A stretch of DNA of 64,000 bases, from NCBI RefSeq assembly GCF_001544835.2, contig NZ_FCNX02000001.1, positions 806,001 through 870,000 on the forward strand, in the 5' to 3' direction. The DNA is from Caballeronia fortuita. GTDB lineage: Bacteria; Pseudomonadota; Gammaproteobacteria; Burkholderiales; Burkholderiaceae. Of the stretch, positions 62,777-64,000 are shown piece by piece. How positions within the stretch are numbered: position 1 is the stretch's first letter; each line of letters opens with the position of its first letter. The notes under the pieces are model-generated. The model was not told the origin of the DNA. It worked only from the letters and a program-made list of their open reading frames with translations, and searched no databases. The position numbers and the translations under genes are program-made.

Positions 62777-63667
62777 ATGTCCACGCTATACGAATCCACG
62801 ATCAAATCGCTGCCGCTGCTCGGCCGCGGCAAGGTCCGCGACAACTACGCCGTCGGTAATGACAAGCTCCTCATCGTGACGACCGACCGGCTTTCCGCAT
62901 TCGATGTCGTCATGGGCGAGCCGATTCCGAACAAGGGCCGCGTGCTGAACACGATGGCCGATTTCTGGTTCGAGAAGCTCGGCCACATCGTGCCGAATCA
63001 CAACACGGGCATCGATCCGGCGACGGTTGTTTCCGCCGACGAAGCCGGGCAGGTGAAAGGCCGCGCGGTCGTCGTGAAGCGTCTGGAACCGATTCTCGTC
63101 GAAGCGGTGGTGCGCGGTTATCTCGCCGGCAGCGGCTGGAAGGACTATCAGGCGACCGGTTCCGTGTGCGGCGTCGAGCTGCCGCCGGGCTTGCAGAATG
63201 CGCAGAAGCTGCCGGAGCCGATCTTCACGCCCGCCGCGAAGGCCGAAATGGGTCATCACGATGAAAACATCACCTACGATGACATGGAGCGGCGCATCGG
63301 CACCGAGCTTTCCGCGACGATCAAGCGCATTTCCATCCAGTTGTACAAGGAAGCGGCGGAGTACGCGGCGACGCGCGGCATCATCATCGCGGATACGAAG
63401 TTCGAGTTCGGTCTGGACAACAAGGGCGATCTCTATCTGATGGACGAAGTGCTGACCGCGGATTCCTCGCGCTTCTGGCCCGCCGATGGCTATCAGGTCG
63501 GCACGAACCCGCCGTCCTTCGACAAGCAGTTCGTGCGCGACTGGCTCGAAACGCAGCCGTGGAAGAAGGAACCGCCCGCGCCGAAGCTGCCCGACGACGT
63601 GATCGCGAAGACGTCGGAAAAGTATCAGGAAGCGCTCCAGCGTTTGACCGGCAAGACGCTCGACTGA
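62777..63667 (+). CDS. purC: Phosphoribosylaminoimidazole-succinocarboxamide synthase
   Basis: PurC (SAICAR synthase) joins aspartate to CAIR in purine synthesis. It has 296 residues. Motifs are [65 protein letters not shown] and [30 protein letters not shown]. An ATG two codons earlier (62771) is equally possible; MSTLYEST at 62777 is the common annotated start. It is 10 bases before purE, so the two are co-transcribed, and the next enzyme in the pathway shares CAIR. Confidence 0.97.
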   Translation: MSTLYESTIKSLPLLGRGKVRDNYAVGNDKLLIVTTDRLSAFDVVMGEPIPNKGRVLNTMADFWFEKLGHIVPNHNTGIDPATVVSADEAGQVKGRAVVVKRLEPILVEAVVRGYLAGSGWKDYQATGSVCGVELPPGLQNAQKLPEPIFTPAAKAEMGHHDENITYDDMERRIGTELSATIKRISIQLYKEAAEYAATRGIIIADTKFEFGLDNKGDLYLMDEVLTADSSRFWPADGYQVGTNPPSFDKQFVRDWLETQPWKKEPPAPKLPDDVIAKTSEKYQEALQRLTGKTLD

Positions 63668-63677
63668 GTAGAGAACG

Positions 63678-64000
63678 ATGACCAAGGAAGTTCACACGCA
63701 TGAAGCGCCGCTCGTCGGCGTGTTGATGGGCTCCAGTTCCGACTGGGACGTGATGAAGCACGCGGTCGCGATGCTTCAGGAATTCGGCGTGCCCTACGAG
63801 GCGAAGGTGGTGTCGGCGCATCGGATGCCGGACGAGATGTTCGCCTACGCCGAAAGCGCGCGTGAGCGCGGCGTGCGCGCGATCATCGCGGGCGCGGGCG
63901 GCGCGGCGCATCTGCCGGGCATGCTCGCCGCGAAGACGACGCTGCCGGTGCTCGGCGTGCCGGTCGCGAGCAAGTATCTGAAGGGCGTCGATTCGCTGCA
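63678..64000 (+). CDS. purE: N5-carboxyaminoimidazole ribonucleotide mutase (3' end outside window)
   Basis: PurE moves the carboxyl group of N5-CAIR to give CAIR in purine synthesis. The visible 107 residues cover the flavodoxin-like core: [29 protein letters not shown] with the catalytic histidine, and [37 protein letters not shown]. The frame runs past the right edge with no stop. The purC-purE order and 10-base spacing suggest purK follows just outside. Confidence 0.96.
   Translation, partial: MTKEVHTHEAPLVGVLMGSSSDWDVMKHAVAMLQEFGVPYEAKVVSAHRMPDEMFAYAESARERGVRAIIAGAGGAAHLPGMLAAKTTLPVLGVPVASKYLKGVDSL

Overview
The window is a gene-dense, high-GC bacterial chromosome segment. Its gene order matches Burkholderia sensu lato (Burkholderia, Paraburkholderia or Caballeronia) in several places: recA-recX-DUF2889-sucC-sucD-terC-pilA-pglL-moaC; pgk-pyk-fbaA-purC-purE; and hda-HAD-pcnB-folK-dNK-panB facing purM. 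I cannot assign a species from sequence alone. There is no phage, insertion sequence, CRISPR array or rRNA. One tRNA is present (Met, CAT anticodon).

Layout. At 0-4.7 kb lie a gamma-glutamyltransferase cut by the left edge, an MHS-family transporter broken by a one-base frameshift, a ferritin-like di-iron protein and a small unknown protein. At 4.7-11 kb lie RhlE-type helicase, a hemolysin III protein, a pair of multiheme cytochromes c, a CopD protein and a small membrane protein. At 11.1-16.4 kb a minus-strand run (hda, HAD phosphatase, pcnB, folK, deoxynucleoside kinase, panB) ends at a clear terminator. At 16.6-24.6 kb lie purM, a HepT/MntA toxin-antitoxin pair, miaA-mutL, a DedA protein, a GlsB-like protein, a 39-residue putative lipoprotein, a LysM/M23 lipoprotein and a BamE-like lipoprotein. 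At 24.6-36 kb is the main accessory region: an orphan amino-acid-type binding protein, a translationally coupled operon (class III aminotransferase, AtzG-like, AtzE-like amidase, carboxymuconolactone-decarboxylase-like protein), an MFS carrier, a D-aminoacylase, and LysR and RpiR regulators. After the tRNA and an MHS transporter come a two-component system (38.0-40.3 kb), recA with a LexA box, and the conserved block through moaC. From 49.8 kb to the end are an M48 protease, YheT hydrolase, heptosyltransferase, ilvE divergent from azlCD, and the glycolysis/purine genes.

The most system-like signal is in the accessory region. An ACATATGT-centred palindrome occurs twice in front of the binding-protein gene and once in front of the aminotransferase-AtzG-AtzE operon. 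This suggests one regulator controls uptake and breakdown of an N-substituted or amidated amino compound. The pathway is inferred, not shown. Other notable points are an eight-copy 9-bp repeat giving Hda a (Ser-Ala-Pro)8 tail, a type IV pilin with a long leader beside its likely O-glycosylating enzyme, a RecX with a long disordered N-terminal extension, and a codon-like open frame preceding pyk.
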